Assembly: GCA_019054805.1 (NCBI GenBank)
Contig: JAHQIY010000007.1
Location: forward strand, 2,857,501 to 2,921,500
Reading direction: 5' to 3'
From: Brachionus manjavacas
Taxonomy: Eukaryota > Rotifera > Eurotatoria > Ploima > Brachionidae
Length of the DNA stretch: 64,000 bases
Positions 12,449-25,696 of this stretch are shown here, piece after piece. The position numbers and the translations under genes were made by a program. Position 1 is the stretch's first letter. Each line of letters begins with the position of its first letter. The notes under the pieces are model-generated. The model was not told the origin of the DNA. It saw nothing but the letters and a program-made list of their open reading frames with translations, and made no database searches.

Positions 12449-13943
12449 ATGAAAATTATTTATCTGTATCTTATTTTTTTTAAATTAAAATCATTTGAAC
12501 AATGTACGTCGTTTTATTGTATCAACTCATGTGGTTTATCGAAAGATGGTTCAAATAAAGGATTCAAGCTTATTCTAGCAAATAACAGGGATGAAGATAT
12601 TTATAGACCAACTTTACCAGCTTCTGCTTGGCTGTCTAAATTATCAAAAGCAGGACATGATGCTTACAAACCATGTGATAAAAATTTCAAATCTGAAGAT
12701 TTATGTGTTTATGGTGCGTTGGATGTCAAAAACGCAGCACCTCCAGAATATTACAGCACATGGCTAGGTAAATAAACGATTACAACTCTTTTAGAAAATT
12801 TATTAAAATTTCATTTTTTATTATTATTTAGGTTTTTTGAATTTTTAAATTAATTATTTTTTTTAAACAGTAAATATTTTCCAAAAGAAAAAAATTGGTA
12901 TTTAAAAACATTAGAACAATAACTTATAATTAGTTTCCTAAGTGAAGCAAAAAATTTGAACTGGTTATATTATAATAAGATTATTTTTCTAGATTTTGTG
13001 ATAGAGATTTTTTTATGATAACCTTTTAATTTTTTTTAAAAAGATAGATAATCAAAATTTTTTTCCTAAAAGCTGTACCTAGTTGAAAAATTAATTTTCA
13101 TTTTTTATACTTATTTACCTTTTTTCGAAAAATTGAAAAAAATTTATTAACTTTGAAATTTCAGGAATTAATGAGAGAGGTAGCGTCGGAAATTTGCTTT
13201 TCTACATGCAGCCGTCAAGTCACATCCAAGAACGTCAAAAAAGAGGAAAAATAGTGGGTTCATATTTAAGAAATTCGTCTTGGAATGACGTTGAAGAATT
13301 TTTACAATATTTATCTAATGTTAAATCAGATTTTAAGCCATTTAATTATGTTCAATTGGAAATGTCCAAAACCAGCGGAAAGTATTCCATCTTTTACTTG
13401 AACAACAATAATTCAAAAAGTTACACAAAATTAAACCAAGACGAATCAAGTAGATTCATATTTGCCTTATCAAATAGCAACGCTAGTGAACCATTTAATA
13501 AAGTAAAAGAAGGCAAGGTTGATTTCGAAAAAATTATTGACAAATACAGCCAGCATAATAATAAGCAATTATTAGTTGATGAAATTTTAAATTCTATCTT
13601 ATTAAACAAAACAGAACATTTTCCTGATAATGTGCTCAAGCAATACATGAACGTAAGGGATGATACATATGTAAAAGGCATTAGTCAAATCAATGCTAAT
13701 TATGGAAATTATTGGAAGAATGCTTTTTCTCGAACCAGTACTATAATTTTGGTAGATGGTGATGACAATGTGGAATATTATGAATATAATTTGACAAAAA
13801 AAGAAAATAGTGATAATTACAATATGAACAAATTTTCATTTAAACTAAAACCATCATATCGAAATAAGTCAAACAAATTGACATTTTTGTGCGAGTTGTT
13901 AGCTGCAAATTTTCTTTTAATGATGAAAAATATTTTTGATTGA
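12449..13943 (+). CDS. TANGO2: TANGO2-like (NRDE family) protein with a hydrophobic N-terminus
   Basis: Two exons (12449-12767, 13165-13943; intron 397 nt) encode 365 residues, longer than the roughly 276 of vertebrate TANGO2. Family hallmarks are the N-terminal LILANNRDE with NRDE at about 46-49, a TWLGINERG segment split by the intron, and the C-terminal RTSTIILVDGDDNVEYYE. TANGO2 is implicated in haem or lipid handling and in ER-Golgi organisation, with the mechanism disputed. Two things are odd. First, the protein starts with a short hydrophobic run (IIYLYLIFF) followed by a Cys-containing segment, unlike the usual MCIIFF start, so a signal peptide or membrane anchor is possible. Second, the C-terminus adds about 25 residues including a hydrophobic stretch. 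A secreted paralogue rather than the cytosolic/mitochondrial protein is therefore possible. Confidence 0.8.
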
Positions 13944-15349
13944 TAGAAATTACGATCGTTTTTTTTTAAATAAAATTTTTTTTAAAGAAAGGATCACTGA
14001 TCTAAGTTTATAGGAAAAATCGTTAAATTAAACATATTAAAATAAATAAATGGTTTAATTAGAAAAAAGCCTTAAGTATAACCTTAACCTGATAAAGTAT
14101 TCAAAGCAATGTCTGAAACAGAAATATTTTTTCAAAAAAAAATTTAAACAAAATTTTAAAAGGAAAAAACTTTTTAGATTAAAAAGCATAAGGTAAAATT
14201 TGAATTTTGGTTTGAAGCATTGCTAAATTTAGATTTACTTTTATTAGGCTTCTGGTGATCGATAGTTTAATTAATAAAACTTAAAAAGCATTTTTAATTA
14301 ATTTAATTGAGTTTAATTTTTTAAATTATTCTGAAAATCATTAAACATTTCAAAAAAAATTTTAAATTACCATTTTGAATTCAAACTCAGATATTTCTTA
14401 TTCGAAAAATGTTCAGAGGATTGAGAGATTAGAAAATGGTTTTCATCTAGACCAAAATCAAAATATGATATTACCAAAATACATGATATGATAAATAATT
14501 TAAATTAAAAAAATGATGTTTTTCTAAAACTAAATTAAACGAATAAATATTTAAATAAAATCTTGAAAATATTTTTTATGTTTTCTAATTTTTTTTGTAT
14601 TTATGTGTTAAGAAGGTGGTGCAACAAATTTTAAAGTTTTTTTTTCTAAAATTAATTAAATATTTACATTTTAAATATAAATAGAAACAATATTTTTTTG
14701 AAAGAAAATACTGATTTGATTAAGAGCTGTAATTTTTAGTTTACCATGTTATATATAAATCTTGAACATTTTTTAATTAGATTTTAGTTCAAAATAAAAG
14801 AATTTAAAAAGAATTCAAATGCTTATTAGACATTATATTTTGACTAAAAAGTTTTTAGTCAAAATAAACAATTTGGACTTAAAAGTTATGTGATTTACAA
14901 TCGATAAGTAAATTAAAAAAATACATAACAATTTTTTTGAATTTTATTATTTATTAGAGTCATTTTGGTAATTTACTAGCAAAAAATTTTATATTTTATT
15001 CTAAACAAGTCGTTTCAAGACATCCTGTGCATATTCAAGGTTTTGTTTTTGTTAAAAACGAAAATAAATGTAGCCTCTTCGAAGGAAAAATAATATCATG
15101 ATTTAAGATCCCGGCGTATTCTAAATTAACAGTTTTCGAAAGCTTAATGTCGAACTTTTCTTTTATAAAATAATAAATTAATGTTTATTTAAGCTAACCT
15201 AGAGCAATATTTTAAATTTTCTCTTTAATAAAAATTAACTTTTGTTTATTTTACAAATTTAATTTACTAAAATATCGAAAAACAAAATTTATTTTACGTT
15301 TTCTTTTAGAACTAGAGACTTCTTATGAAAAAAGTTTGCATGAAAAGAA
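13944..15349. other. Intergenic, nothing recognised
   Basis: AT-rich spacer of 1.4 kb without coding signal or clear repeat. An acceptor-like polypyrimidine-AG at about 15309 lies just before the next ORF and could mark an upstream non-coding exon. Confidence 0.35.
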
Positions 15350-16249
15350 ATGAAAAATTTAAAGCAAAAAACAAAGCAAACATCGAGCGAAAATTCAAAT
15401 AGTAAAATCTCGGACAGATCTTTACAATCAATTACGGAAATTCCAGAGGCAACAATTGTGACCAGATCATTCCAAAGAAAGCACAAGCTTCCCCCACTTT
15501 CTTCAAGCCATAGAAAAATAAGCGTAAAACTCCATTCTAATCATAATTCTAAATTTAAAATTGATCCGAGAAGATACAGCATAAGTGATGATTCTATAGG
15601 CGATTCATTAAAAGATGAATTATCTTTTGACGAGTCAGGACCAAAAAAATCGGCAACACCCTATGATGATGTGACCGATTTTATTGAAGAAGAAAATGAA
15701 ACTTTCGAGGAACATTTACAAAATGTTATAAAACAAAATACAAGGAGTTTTACTCCGCTAAGTGAAAGCATTTGGTCTCAAGAAATGCTCAATACTAGAA
15801 CCCATAATGAAAATAATGACATTTACAACAAGATAGGTTTTAAATTTGGCAGTAACTTATCCGAAGATGGCAAGTATGCCTTGTTAAAAACATATGAGGA
15901 TATGATTTATTATGAGCTTTTGTCTATTAATCCAGACAAAAATTTAAACAAGAGCCTGGAACGGACCAAGACTGAATTTTTCAAAAATTTGCCCAAAAAA
16001 GAAGAACTCAAATTGCCCGAAATTAAAAGCAAGCATTTAAGTGACATTAAAGAAAATAATGAATCATTAATGAGTGAATTAAACAAGAAAAAATATTCTT
16101 GTACAAAACAACTTGAAAAAGCCATGAAAATTTATGATGGAATTAAAAAATTCAAAGGAGAACACACAACAAATCAAAATTATTATAAAAAAAATCAACT
16201 TCTAGCTGCTTTTAAATCATGGAAATCAAATTGTTATTTTAACCTGTGA
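15350..16249 (+). CDS. Unrecognised charged, partly coiled-coil protein
   Basis: A single open frame of 299 residues with good amino-acid complexity and little homopolymer bias, so probably a real gene. The N-terminal half is Ser/Lys/Asp/Glu-rich and looks disordered. The C-terminal third is strongly helical and charged (about residues 205-270, Lys/Glu/Leu heptad-like) and ends with LLAAFKSWKSNCYFNL. There is no signal peptide, membrane span or catalytic motif. An in-frame stop lies just upstream of the ATG at 15350, so this is the first Met of this exon, although an upstream spliced exon cannot be excluded. I do not recognise the family. Confidence 0.6.
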   Translation: MKNLKQKTKQTSSENSNSKISDRSLQSITEIPEATIVTRSFQRKHKLPPLSSSHRKISVKLHSNHNSKFKIDPRRYSISDDSIGDSLKDELSFDESGPKKSATPYDDVTDFIEEENETFEEHLQNVIKQNTRSFTPLSESIWSQEMLNTRTHNENNDIYNKIGFKFGSNLSEDGKYALLKTYEDMIYYELLSINPDKNLNKSLERTKTEFFKNLPKKEELKLPEIKSKHLSDIKENNESLMSELNKKKYSCTKQLEKAMKIYDGIKKFKGEHTTNQNYYKKNQLLAAFKSWKSNCYFNL

Positions 16250-16405
16250 TCCTTTAAATGTTTATTTTTGTCAACTTGGTATCTATTAAAAGTTTTTTGT
16301 TTAATTTAAACAATATGAAACATTTTAATTATTAAAGAACTAACTTAATTTATTTAATTAGGGTAACGACTAAGTTTCGTAATCCATTTTAAATCAATTA
16401 TCGTG

Positions 16406-16439
16406 TAAGAGGATTTAACGATTTTAATAAATCCTCTTA
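16406..16439. repeat. 12-bp perfect inverted repeat (hairpin) downstream of the coiled-coil gene
   Basis: TAAGAGGATTTA at 16406-16417 is repeated in inverted form at 16428-16439 with a 10-nt loop. It lies about 160 bp after the stop at 16249 and could be in a 3' UTR. No function is evident. Confidence 0.5.
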
Positions 16440-16708
16440 TGTTTTAAAAATAATTTAAATTGTAAATTAAAAACAATATTTTTAAGATTTATGACTGGAT
16501 TATCATTAGCAATATATTTGCTTATTAGTAATATCGATTAATAAGGATTAAAATAAAAGTTGTGTTTTAAAATTTAAAAAAAACATTTAAATAAAATAAA
16601 TTGAAAAGATTTTTTTATTTAATAAGTCAATTCGCTTTCATGATATAATTTTTCCTAAATTCAAATTCCAGATTGGAACCGGTCCGGCTTTATTATTGCT
16701 TGTCATTG

Positions 16709-16803
16709 AATTTAAAAAATCGTCATTATTTGAAGATTATTTTTTCACTAAACTCGATACAACCTAAAAAAATAATCTTCAAATAATGACGATTTTTTAA
16801 ATT
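16709..16803. repeat. 37-bp perfect palindrome with 21-nt spacer
   Basis: Arms at 16709-16745 and 16767-16803 are exact reverse complements over 37 bp. The centre of the arm reads ATCGTCATTATTTGAAGATT. Such perfection in AT-rich intergenic DNA is not expected by chance. It could be a tiny foldback or MITE-like insertion, or a recent inverted duplication. No target-site duplication is obvious. Confidence 0.75.
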
Positions 16804-17184
16804 AGCTTTCACTTTTAGTTATTAATTTTTTTTTGGAATCATTCAATTTTAAAACTACCAAATGTTACAACAAATACACAAATAGTTCTAAATACCAATA
16901 ATAAATATTTGAAAATTAAACAATCTTTTTTTATTTAAGCAATTCCATCATTAATAATATGTTTTATTTTATTTTCTAAACTACCAAATTCCATCTTAAA
17001 ATTAAGAACGTTCCGCTTCATTTGAATAATTTCTAAGCACCTATTACTTAAAGTTTTATTCTAAAAATGTGTTAAAAATATTTTCATAGAATATCAAATC
17101 GAATTTTTATTTTATTTCGATTAAAAAATTCTCTCTTAAATAAAATATTTTTCCAAAAAAAATTTACTCTAGGACACGTGTAAT

Positions 17185-19551
17185 ATGATGAATCGAAAAA
17201 ACAATAATTTATTATTAAAGATTTTTTTTGCGATCGGATTAGTTTTATTAATTTTTTTGTTTATTACCGATTCAATTTTTTATTGGAAAGTATTTTTTAA
17301 AAGATTAAGCATTGATGTAGATGAATTAACCAGAAAAAAGGCTTCAATACGAAAAGAATTGGACTTTTTACAAATTGAGCGATCTAAATCGAATAATGAG
17401 CTGAATCTATTAAAGAACCAAATATATTTTTTGAAGAAAAACCTCGAAAACAAAAGAGTAGAAGTCAACAAAAATATCGAGGAACTTTCCGAACTTTCTT
17501 ATTTAGGGAGATTAAATCAAAATAGTAATGAAGAAGAATCAATGGAATCATGCTTGAATTTAGATTCATGTTTTTTAAAACAGAATCCTATTTTTCATCT
17601 TTTAGACGCAAAAATTATGAAGCTAGATTTAGGTTCAATTAGATCAACTTTAAATTTATCACTAAAAACAATAAACGCATGTTTTTCCATAGTTATTTTG
17701 CCAAATGAAAAAATGTTCCCAAGACTTCGTCAGTTTTTAATCAACAACGGCGAAAAGACAAACTTTATTTTCATTGTTGATCATTCCATTTATAAATCAA
17801 AAATCACAAAAAATATATTGATTGAAGAATTTCAAGATGATTATCTCGAACCAATTTTTAAGTGCGCAATTTTTGCATCATTTGGTTCCAAAGGTCAAAT
17901 GGGTATAAATCTTGGAATTATAGATGTAAAAAATTCATCAAAATATGATTTAACTTCAAAAAGAGAGTTCATTTTCTATTTCAAACATAATCTCAAACAT
18001 TCAAGATCAAAAATTTTTTTTGATTATTTCAAAACATTTAAAAAAGTGCACCTGAGTAATGATCTAAAAGAAGATATTTCATTAAAATCACAGTTTATGG
18101 TAATAATTCCAGAAAAAGATGATATCGATGCAATTGTTTCTTTTATTGAAGCTCTTAGGTCTGGTGCTGTGCCTATTTTATTTGATTTAGATTACGAACT
18201 GCCATTGCCTAATTTAATCGCCTGGGATGAAGTGGCGATTCGGCTCCCATTCGGCCAATTTAAACAGTTACCAACTATTCTAAACTCAATCTCTCCTAAT
18301 GAACTGATCCAGCGACGAATTAAAGCAAAAATGCTTTTTGAGTCATATTTTGAATCCAAGACAAAACAATTCAAAACTATAATTGCAGCTTTGTTTGCAA
18401 AAATTAAGCTTAAAAGTAACCCACTGCCTGATCATAGACCTGTTGAATTTATTCCAAAATTTTCTAAAATTTTAAAATTTAATTTTTCAAATTTAAAAAA
18501 ATTGAAATATCTCGGACCATTAAATAATTTTAAACGAGATAGTAATTTCTTTCAGAGCAACTATACTGAATCAGTTTATGTGAAATGGAATCTTATTAGA
18601 TATCCCTTTGGCAGTTTTCCCAGTCTTCCCTTTAATAGCAATTATTTTTCTCAGATCCACACAACTACTGATAAAAGGGATTATATCGATGGAAATTTTT
18701 TCCACTTGAACCTTAGCGGAAATTATGATCAATCAGAACAATTTACTATAGTGATACTGACTTTTAGTCGAGAAAAATTGCTAGTCAAATATTTAGAGAG
18801 TTACTTTGCAACAATTCCGCATTTAAATTCAATTTTGATTCTATGGAATTCACTTAAAACAGAACCAGAGTGGACATTGTGGCAAAATTTGTCCATTTTT
18901 TTTCACAATAAAAGGTTAAAAATTCTTAAAATGAAATCAAATAGTTTAAATAATCGTTTCTTACCGTTTGATCTAATCAAAACAGAAGCGATTTTGAGCT
19001 TAGATGATGACGTGTTTTTAAGTGCAGATGAAATAACATTTGGATTTAGGATCTGGAGACAAAATAGGGAGCGCATTGTTGGATATCCAGCGCGTCACCA
19101 TTTATTTGATAATTCCACCAAACACTTTATTTACGGCAAGAATCAGCTTTCATGTGAGTATTCCTTAGTTTTGACAGGTGGTGCTTTTTATCACAAATTT
19201 TATAACTATTATTATTCGTATGTGTCCAATTCAGAAATTCGAAGTAAAGTTGACAAATTAATGAATTGTGAAGATATTGCATTTAATATGATGATTGCCC
19301 ATTTGACTCGCAAACCCCCAATTAAAGTTACCAGTAAATTTAAATTTTCTTGTATTGATTGCAAGAGTTTAAAATCTGAACTACCAATTTCACTTAAAAC
19401 AGACCATTACCAAATTAGAAACAAATGTATGGACTCTTTTATTAAGATATATGGTTATAACCCATTGCTTAACTCTCAATTTAAAGCAAGTAGTGTTTTA
19501 TTTAACATAGAATTACCTAAAAAAATGAAAAGTTGTTTTAAAAGCGTGTAA
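17185..19551 (+). CDS. EXTL3: Exostosin-like 3 glycosyltransferase
   Basis: An intronless frame of 788 residues (EXTL3 is 919 in vertebrates). It is a type II membrane protein: short cytosolic tail, one membrane anchor (about residues 8-30), a Lys/Glu/Leu coiled coil (about 40-100), a GT47-like region (about 130-400) and a C-terminal GT64 domain (about 515-788). The GT64 metal/UDP-sugar motif LDDDV is at about 605-610. The C-terminal part carries the EXTL3-typical RKPPIKVTS, the YGYNPLLNSQF block and a terminal Cys-Phe. The family transfers the first GlcNAc to the heparan-sulfate linker and acts in the Golgi. ATGs at 17185 and 17188 are both possible. Absence of introns in a 2.4-kb CDS is unusual beside its intron-bearing neighbours. 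Confidence 0.9.
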   Translation: MMNRKNNNLLLKIFFAIGLVLLIFLFITDSIFYWKVFFKRLSIDVDELTRKKASIRKELDFLQIERSKSNNELNLLKNQIYFLKKNLENKRVEVNKNIEELSELSYLGRLNQNSNEEESMESCLNLDSCFLKQNPIFHLLDAKIMKLDLGSIRSTLNLSLKTINACFSIVILPNEKMFPRLRQFLINNGEKTNFIFIVDHSIYKSKITKNILIEEFQDDYLEPIFKCAIFASFGSKGQMGINLGIIDVKNSSKYDLTSKREFIFYFKHNLKHSRSKIFFDYFKTFKKVHLSNDLKEDISLKSQFMVIIPEKDDIDAIVSFIEALRSGAVPILFDLDYELPLPNLIAWDEVAIRLPFGQFKQLPTILNSISPNELIQRRIKAKMLFESYFESKTKQFKTIIAALFAKIKLKSNPLPDHRPVEFIPKFSKILKFNFSNLKKLKYLGPLNNFKRDSNFFQSNYTESVYVKWNLIRYPFGSFPSLPFNSNYFSQIHTTTDKRDYIDGNFFHLNLSGNYDQSEQFTIVILTFSREKLLVKYLESYFATIPHLNSILILWNSLKTEPEWTLWQNLSIFFHNKRLKILKMKSNSLNNRFLPFDLIKTEAILSLDDDVFLSADEITFGFRIWRQNRERIVGYPARHHLFDNSTKHFIYGKNQLSCEYSLVLTGGAFYHKFYNYYYSYVSNSEIRSKVDKLMNCEDIAFNMMIAHLTRKPPIKVTSKFKFSCIDCKSLKSELPISLKTDHYQIRNKCMDSFIKIYGYNPLLNSQFKASSVLFNIELPKKMKSCFKSV

Positions 19552-19653
19552 TTTGAAATGTGAAATAAAAATATTTCCTTCAAAAATTTTATAATTTTAT
19601 CATAAAATATCTATTTTTCTCATGATTTTTTTACCATCTTTCGTATTAAAATT

Positions 19654-20125
19654 AGTGTTGGAATCCGGAAAATCGGACACTTAACCTGCCAAATTTTTAG
19701 AAACCGTGCTCATGTCCGCATTAACCGGTCATTTTTTTGGCGGGCTGTCATTTGGCCGGTTTGATTGACGGCCTCATTTTTGGACCGCAAAAAATATGAC
19801 CAAAAGAATACCAGTGGTCAAACAACGTTTTGGCGAGCGATCACGTAAATCGCAAGTTTTTTTGAGTAAAAAATTAAAAAATTTTCAAAATAACGTATAA
19901 GGATCATAAAATAAATATCAAAAATTTTTTTTTATTTTTATATAGTTTTTTTTAAGAAAGTTCTTTCATTTTTCTGTAAAATTTTCTGAAGGTTAAGTAA
20001 CATTCCGCAAAAAATTTTGCCGTAGTTTTGATCGTCCGTATTTTTTGGAGGTTCAAAAATTATATCGGCTATCAAACCGGTCTAAAGACAGCTAAAACCG
20101 TCTGCCTGACTATACATCCAACACT
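19654..20125. mobile_element. Candidate short DNA transposon with small terminal inverted repeats
   Basis: A 470-bp patch, markedly less AT-rich than its flanks, has AGTGTTGGA at 19654-19662 and the inverse TCCAACACT at 20117-20125. Inside are several CCGGT/ACCGG words in both orientations, typical of subterminal repeats of small non-autonomous DNA elements. No coding frame is present and no target-site duplication is clear, so the boundaries are tentative. Confidence 0.4.
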
Positions 20126-20868
20126 GAGTGAAACTAAAAAATTAATTGCTAAAAAGAATAAAATCCTTTGATCATTTTCAAATGAAACAAAAAATGTAAT
20201 GTTCTAAAAATTAATTAATTTTAACAAAAATATTTTTTTGATGATATAATTTAAGTTTGAAACACTTTTTTTCATATCTATGGTAACCAATTATTTTTAA
20301 ATTATTTATAAAGATTCTTGAATTATTTTATTTTTTTAATTTTTAAAAGACAAATCATGTCATATTGGAAAATAAATATTCAATCATACTATTTATATTT
20401 ATTTTTTTGGTGGCTTAGAGATATAATATTATTTTAATGTATTTACTATTTATTTCGTTGGGAGATTTTGATGTCATTTAGATTATTATTTAATTTTGCA
20501 TATATTTTGTTACAACCTTTTAAAAAGTTCTAATCCTTAAACGATACCTTGCATCTTCGACTCTCGATAATCAACTAAAACCCTTAATATTCTAAACTGC
20601 TTGATAAATTTTTATTTTAAAAAATTCTTAAAAAAATTTTAAAATGAGCAAAATTAAAAAATTGAAAATTAACAAAATAAAGTCATTTAAATTTTAATTT
20701 AAAAAAAATACATGAAGTGTCGGTAATATACCGTAACATACCGTCAATTCATAAGAATAAAAAATCTATACGTGCTATATTTTTATTTCTAAAATCAGTA
20801 AATCATATGCCTATTTTTAATAGTAGAATATAAGAATAAAAACGATAATAAAATTTTCAAATTGTCTA
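20126..20868. other. Intergenic, nothing recognised
   Basis: AT-rich DNA between the EXTL3 region and the 3' end of the catalase gene. No coding signal. Confidence 0.4.
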
Positions 20869-22551
<1,683 letters not shown>

Positions 22552-22870
22552 TTTTTTCTATCTAAATAGAAGCCTTTTTATTCTCTGGCTTACTAAAAAT
22601 TTCGTATTTAATAATATCTTTGGCCTATGTCAAAAAATTTCATTATCTTTACAAGGTTCGAGGAAAAATTTTATCGCTAAATTTTGGGTGTAAAAAATAA
22701 TAAAATTTTCATAATTTTTTTAATTTAGATTTGCTTTAAAATTTTTCATTATAAGCGTTCAATATACATACTTTTTAATCTAATCTATTGTTAGATAATT
22801 GGCAAAATTTTAAAACCATTGTGATTTTAGATCAAATTCTTTAATTTAAAAATTTTTTGAATTAAAAAAA
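22552..22870. promoter_or_regulatory. Bidirectional promoter interval, catalase / aldo-keto reductase
   Basis: The start codons of catalase (minus) and aldo-keto reductase 1 (plus) are only 319 bp apart and diverge, so this interval must hold both promoters and 5' UTRs. It is AT-rich and no canonical TATA box or antioxidant-response element could be assigned with confidence. Confidence 0.55.
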
Positions 22871-23982
22871 ATGCCTTCAATAAACAATATTAAATTTTCA
22901 AATGGTCTTGAAATCCCAAGCCTTGGTCTTGGAACTTATAAGGTTGAAAATAAAATTTATCTTTAAATTGGTAATTTAAAAACTGCTTAATTTTCAGGAA
23001 GAAAAAGAAGATGTTTTAGTTGATGCAGTCAAGGCTGCAATTAAGAGTGGATATCGTCATTTTGATTGCGCTCATATCTATTTTAATGAGCAACACATTG
23101 GAAAAGCTATTAGGGATACAATTGCCGAGTCAAATGGTACTTTAAAGCGTGAAGATTTTTTCATCACATCCAAATGCTGGAATACTTATCATTCTAGAGA
23201 AAAAGTTCATCTATGCTTGGATCAAATTTTACAAAGACTTGGTCTTGAATATCTGGATTTATATTTAATCCATTGGCCTATGGGATTTAAAGAAGACACT
23301 GGTGATTACCCAGTGGGAGAAGATGGAAAACTGATTCCTTCAGATATTCATTATTTAGATACCTACAAGGCTATGGAGGAATGTGTCCGAAATGGAAAAA
23401 CCAAGAGTATTGGTGTAAGCAATTTTAATATTAAACAGTTGGAAGATGTTTTGGCTAATTGTGAAATCAAACCTGTCTGTAATCAGGTCGAAGTGAATCC
23501 GTTATTCCAAAATGCTGAGCTTATAGAATTTTGTCAAAAAAAAAACATTGTTGTTGTAGCTTATGCTCCTTTGGGGGCCCCCGATAGAGCATGGTATGTA
23601 TTTTTTGTAATTTTTTAAATAATAAGCACATATTTTTTACAAAAAGGCTAAAAACTGATGATCCAGTTCCACTCCAACATCCAATTGTTCTTAATTTGGC
23701 CAAAAAGCACAATAAATCTCCAGCTCAAATTATTCTAAGGTGGTTATTGCAAAGAGGCTTGGTAGTTATTCCAAAAAGTGTGAATCCAACGCGTATTGAA
23801 GAGAATAGTAAAATTTTTGATTTTAACTTAAGTTCAGAAGAAATGACTGAATTCAAAAATTTTCGAGATCAATTCAGATTTTATAAATTTGAAGTGTAAG
23901 TGAAGTGTAATTTTTTTCTATACTTGTTTATTTAATTTTTTTTTGTTACAGAGCTGATAACCATCAATTTTATCCGTTTTAA
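22871..23982 (+). CDS. Aldo-keto reductase 1 (tandem copy A)
   Basis: Four exons (22871-22942, 22998-23593, 23647-23895, 23952-23982) encode 315 residues, the normal AKR size. The (beta/alpha)8 family signatures are clear: GLEIPSLGLGTYK at the N-terminus, LIHWPMGF, SIGVSNFN and IPKSVNPTRI. The catalytic tetrad is complete: Asp47, Tyr52, Lys83 and His116 by my count. The C-terminus NHQFYPF resembles AKR1-type enzymes such as aldehyde reductase. It should reduce aldehydes or ketones with NADPH in the cytosol. Introns are 53-56 nt. It is followed 0.5 kb later by a paralogue in the same orientation, and precise substrate cannot be told. Confidence 0.92.
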
Positions 23983-24459
23983 AGAAATGGTGAAGAATGA
24001 AATGCTTCCAATAGAGATTACACTATTTTAGCTTAGATTATTTTTAGTAGTATTAGATAATAAAATGTTTTAAAACTTAAAATCTTTTTTATTTTTTATA
24101 ATATTATATTTTTAATATTAGCCTGATTATTTAATTAAAAATAAATTATAGTTTGATTAAATTCAACAAATTCAAATTAGAAACATGAAAAAATTTGTCT
24201 GTAAAGTTTATAGAAGACTTTGGATTACAAAAAGAAATTGTTTTGTTTGTTGAATTTTGGTAATTTTTGATTAAATCTAAAAAATGGAGCAATGTAGCTA
24301 GATTCTTTCTTTAAAAGTAAAAAAATTAAATTTTTACAATTATTTTTAATCTAGTAGAGTCCTCAGAAATTTTATTAATAGACGTTTGTTAAATTTAGAA
24401 GTAAATACAGATTTGCTTTTTTCTAGAAAAAAATTATTTTAGAAAATTCAATTTAAATA

Positions 24460-25696
24460 ATGCTGTTAAAATTTTTTATACCCAATAGTAGTTATTTGAA
24501 AAAATTAAATTTTAGTCTAATTCGTAAGATGTCTTTTGTGCCAAGAAAAAAATTTAATAACGGCCTTGAGATTCCAGCTTTGGGATTGGGAACTTATAAA
24601 GTCGAAAATTTTTCAAATTTTTACCTAAAAAAAAATTTAGTTTATTTTGTTTAGGAAGAAAATGAAGCTGTTTTGATCGAGGCAGTAAAATCAGCTCTTA
24701 GATGTGGATATAGACATATCGATAGTGCTCCTGTTTATTACAATGAACTTCCAGTCGGGCATGGGATTCGAGAAGCGATAAGTGAATCACAAGGTTCTTT
24801 GAAAAGAGAAGACATTTTCATCACATCCAAATGTTGGTGTACATTTTTTTCAAAAGAAAAAGTTCCGGTCTGTCTCGATAAAACACTTAGCAATCTTGGT
24901 ATGGATTATTTAGATCTTTATCTTATTCACTGGCCCATGGGATTTAAAGTATTCAAGATATTAAGGAATTTTTTTTCTTGTAAAGATTTTTGATTACAAG
25001 GAAAACGAAGGATTCTATCCTGAAGACGCTAACGGAAAAGTTATTCCTTCTGATGTTCATTATCTAGAAACTTATAGAGCTATGGAAGAGCTTGTCAAAA
25101 ATGGAAAAGTAAAAAGTATTGGAGTCAGCAATTTTAATATTAAACAGCTCCAAGATGTTCTTGATCACTGTGAAATAAAACCTGTTTGCAACCAATTTGA
25201 AGTTCATCCATTTTTACAAAATGACGAATTAGTTGATTTTTGCCATAAAAATGAAATAGTTGTAGTTGCCTATGCACCTTTGGGAGCTCCAGATCGCTCA
25301 TGGTAATTTATTTAATAAAATAATTTACTTAACTTTTGTTAAAATATTTAATTAAGGTCAAAACCAGATGATCCTAAGGTACTTGATAACCAAATTATTC
25401 ATGAATTAGCTGAAAAGCACAATAAAACACCCGGCCAAATAATTCTTAGATGGTTGGTACAGAGAAATATTGTTGTTATTCCTAAAAGTGTTAATCCGGG
25501 ACGCATTGAAGAAAATAGCAAAATATTTGATTTTAATTTAGATGACGAAGATATGGACGCATTCAAAAATATTAAGGAGCAGTTTAGATATTATAGTTTT
25601 GATGAGTAAAATTTAAAATTAAATTTTAGCTTTTATTTTTTTTTAATTTATTTTTTAAGATGTGACAACCACTCTCAATATCCATTTAAATTGTGA
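24460..25696 (+). CDS. Aldo-keto reductase 2 (tandem copy B), possible organelle-targeting extension
   Basis: Five exons (24460-24600, 24655-24948, 25001-25302, 25357-25605, 25660-25696) encode 340 residues from the first ATG or 317 from the in-frame ATG at 24529. The core matches copy A throughout, with an intact tetrad (IDSAPVYYN, ITSKCW, LIHWPMGF). The extra 23 residues before MSFVPRKK contain no acidic residue and several Lys/Arg, Leu and Phe, so translation from 24460 might add a mitochondrial presequence. Alternatively 24529 is the only start. Three introns match those of copy A; the intron at 24949-25000 is absent from copy A. The last exon gives a C-terminal NHSQYPFKL. Confidence 0.92.
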
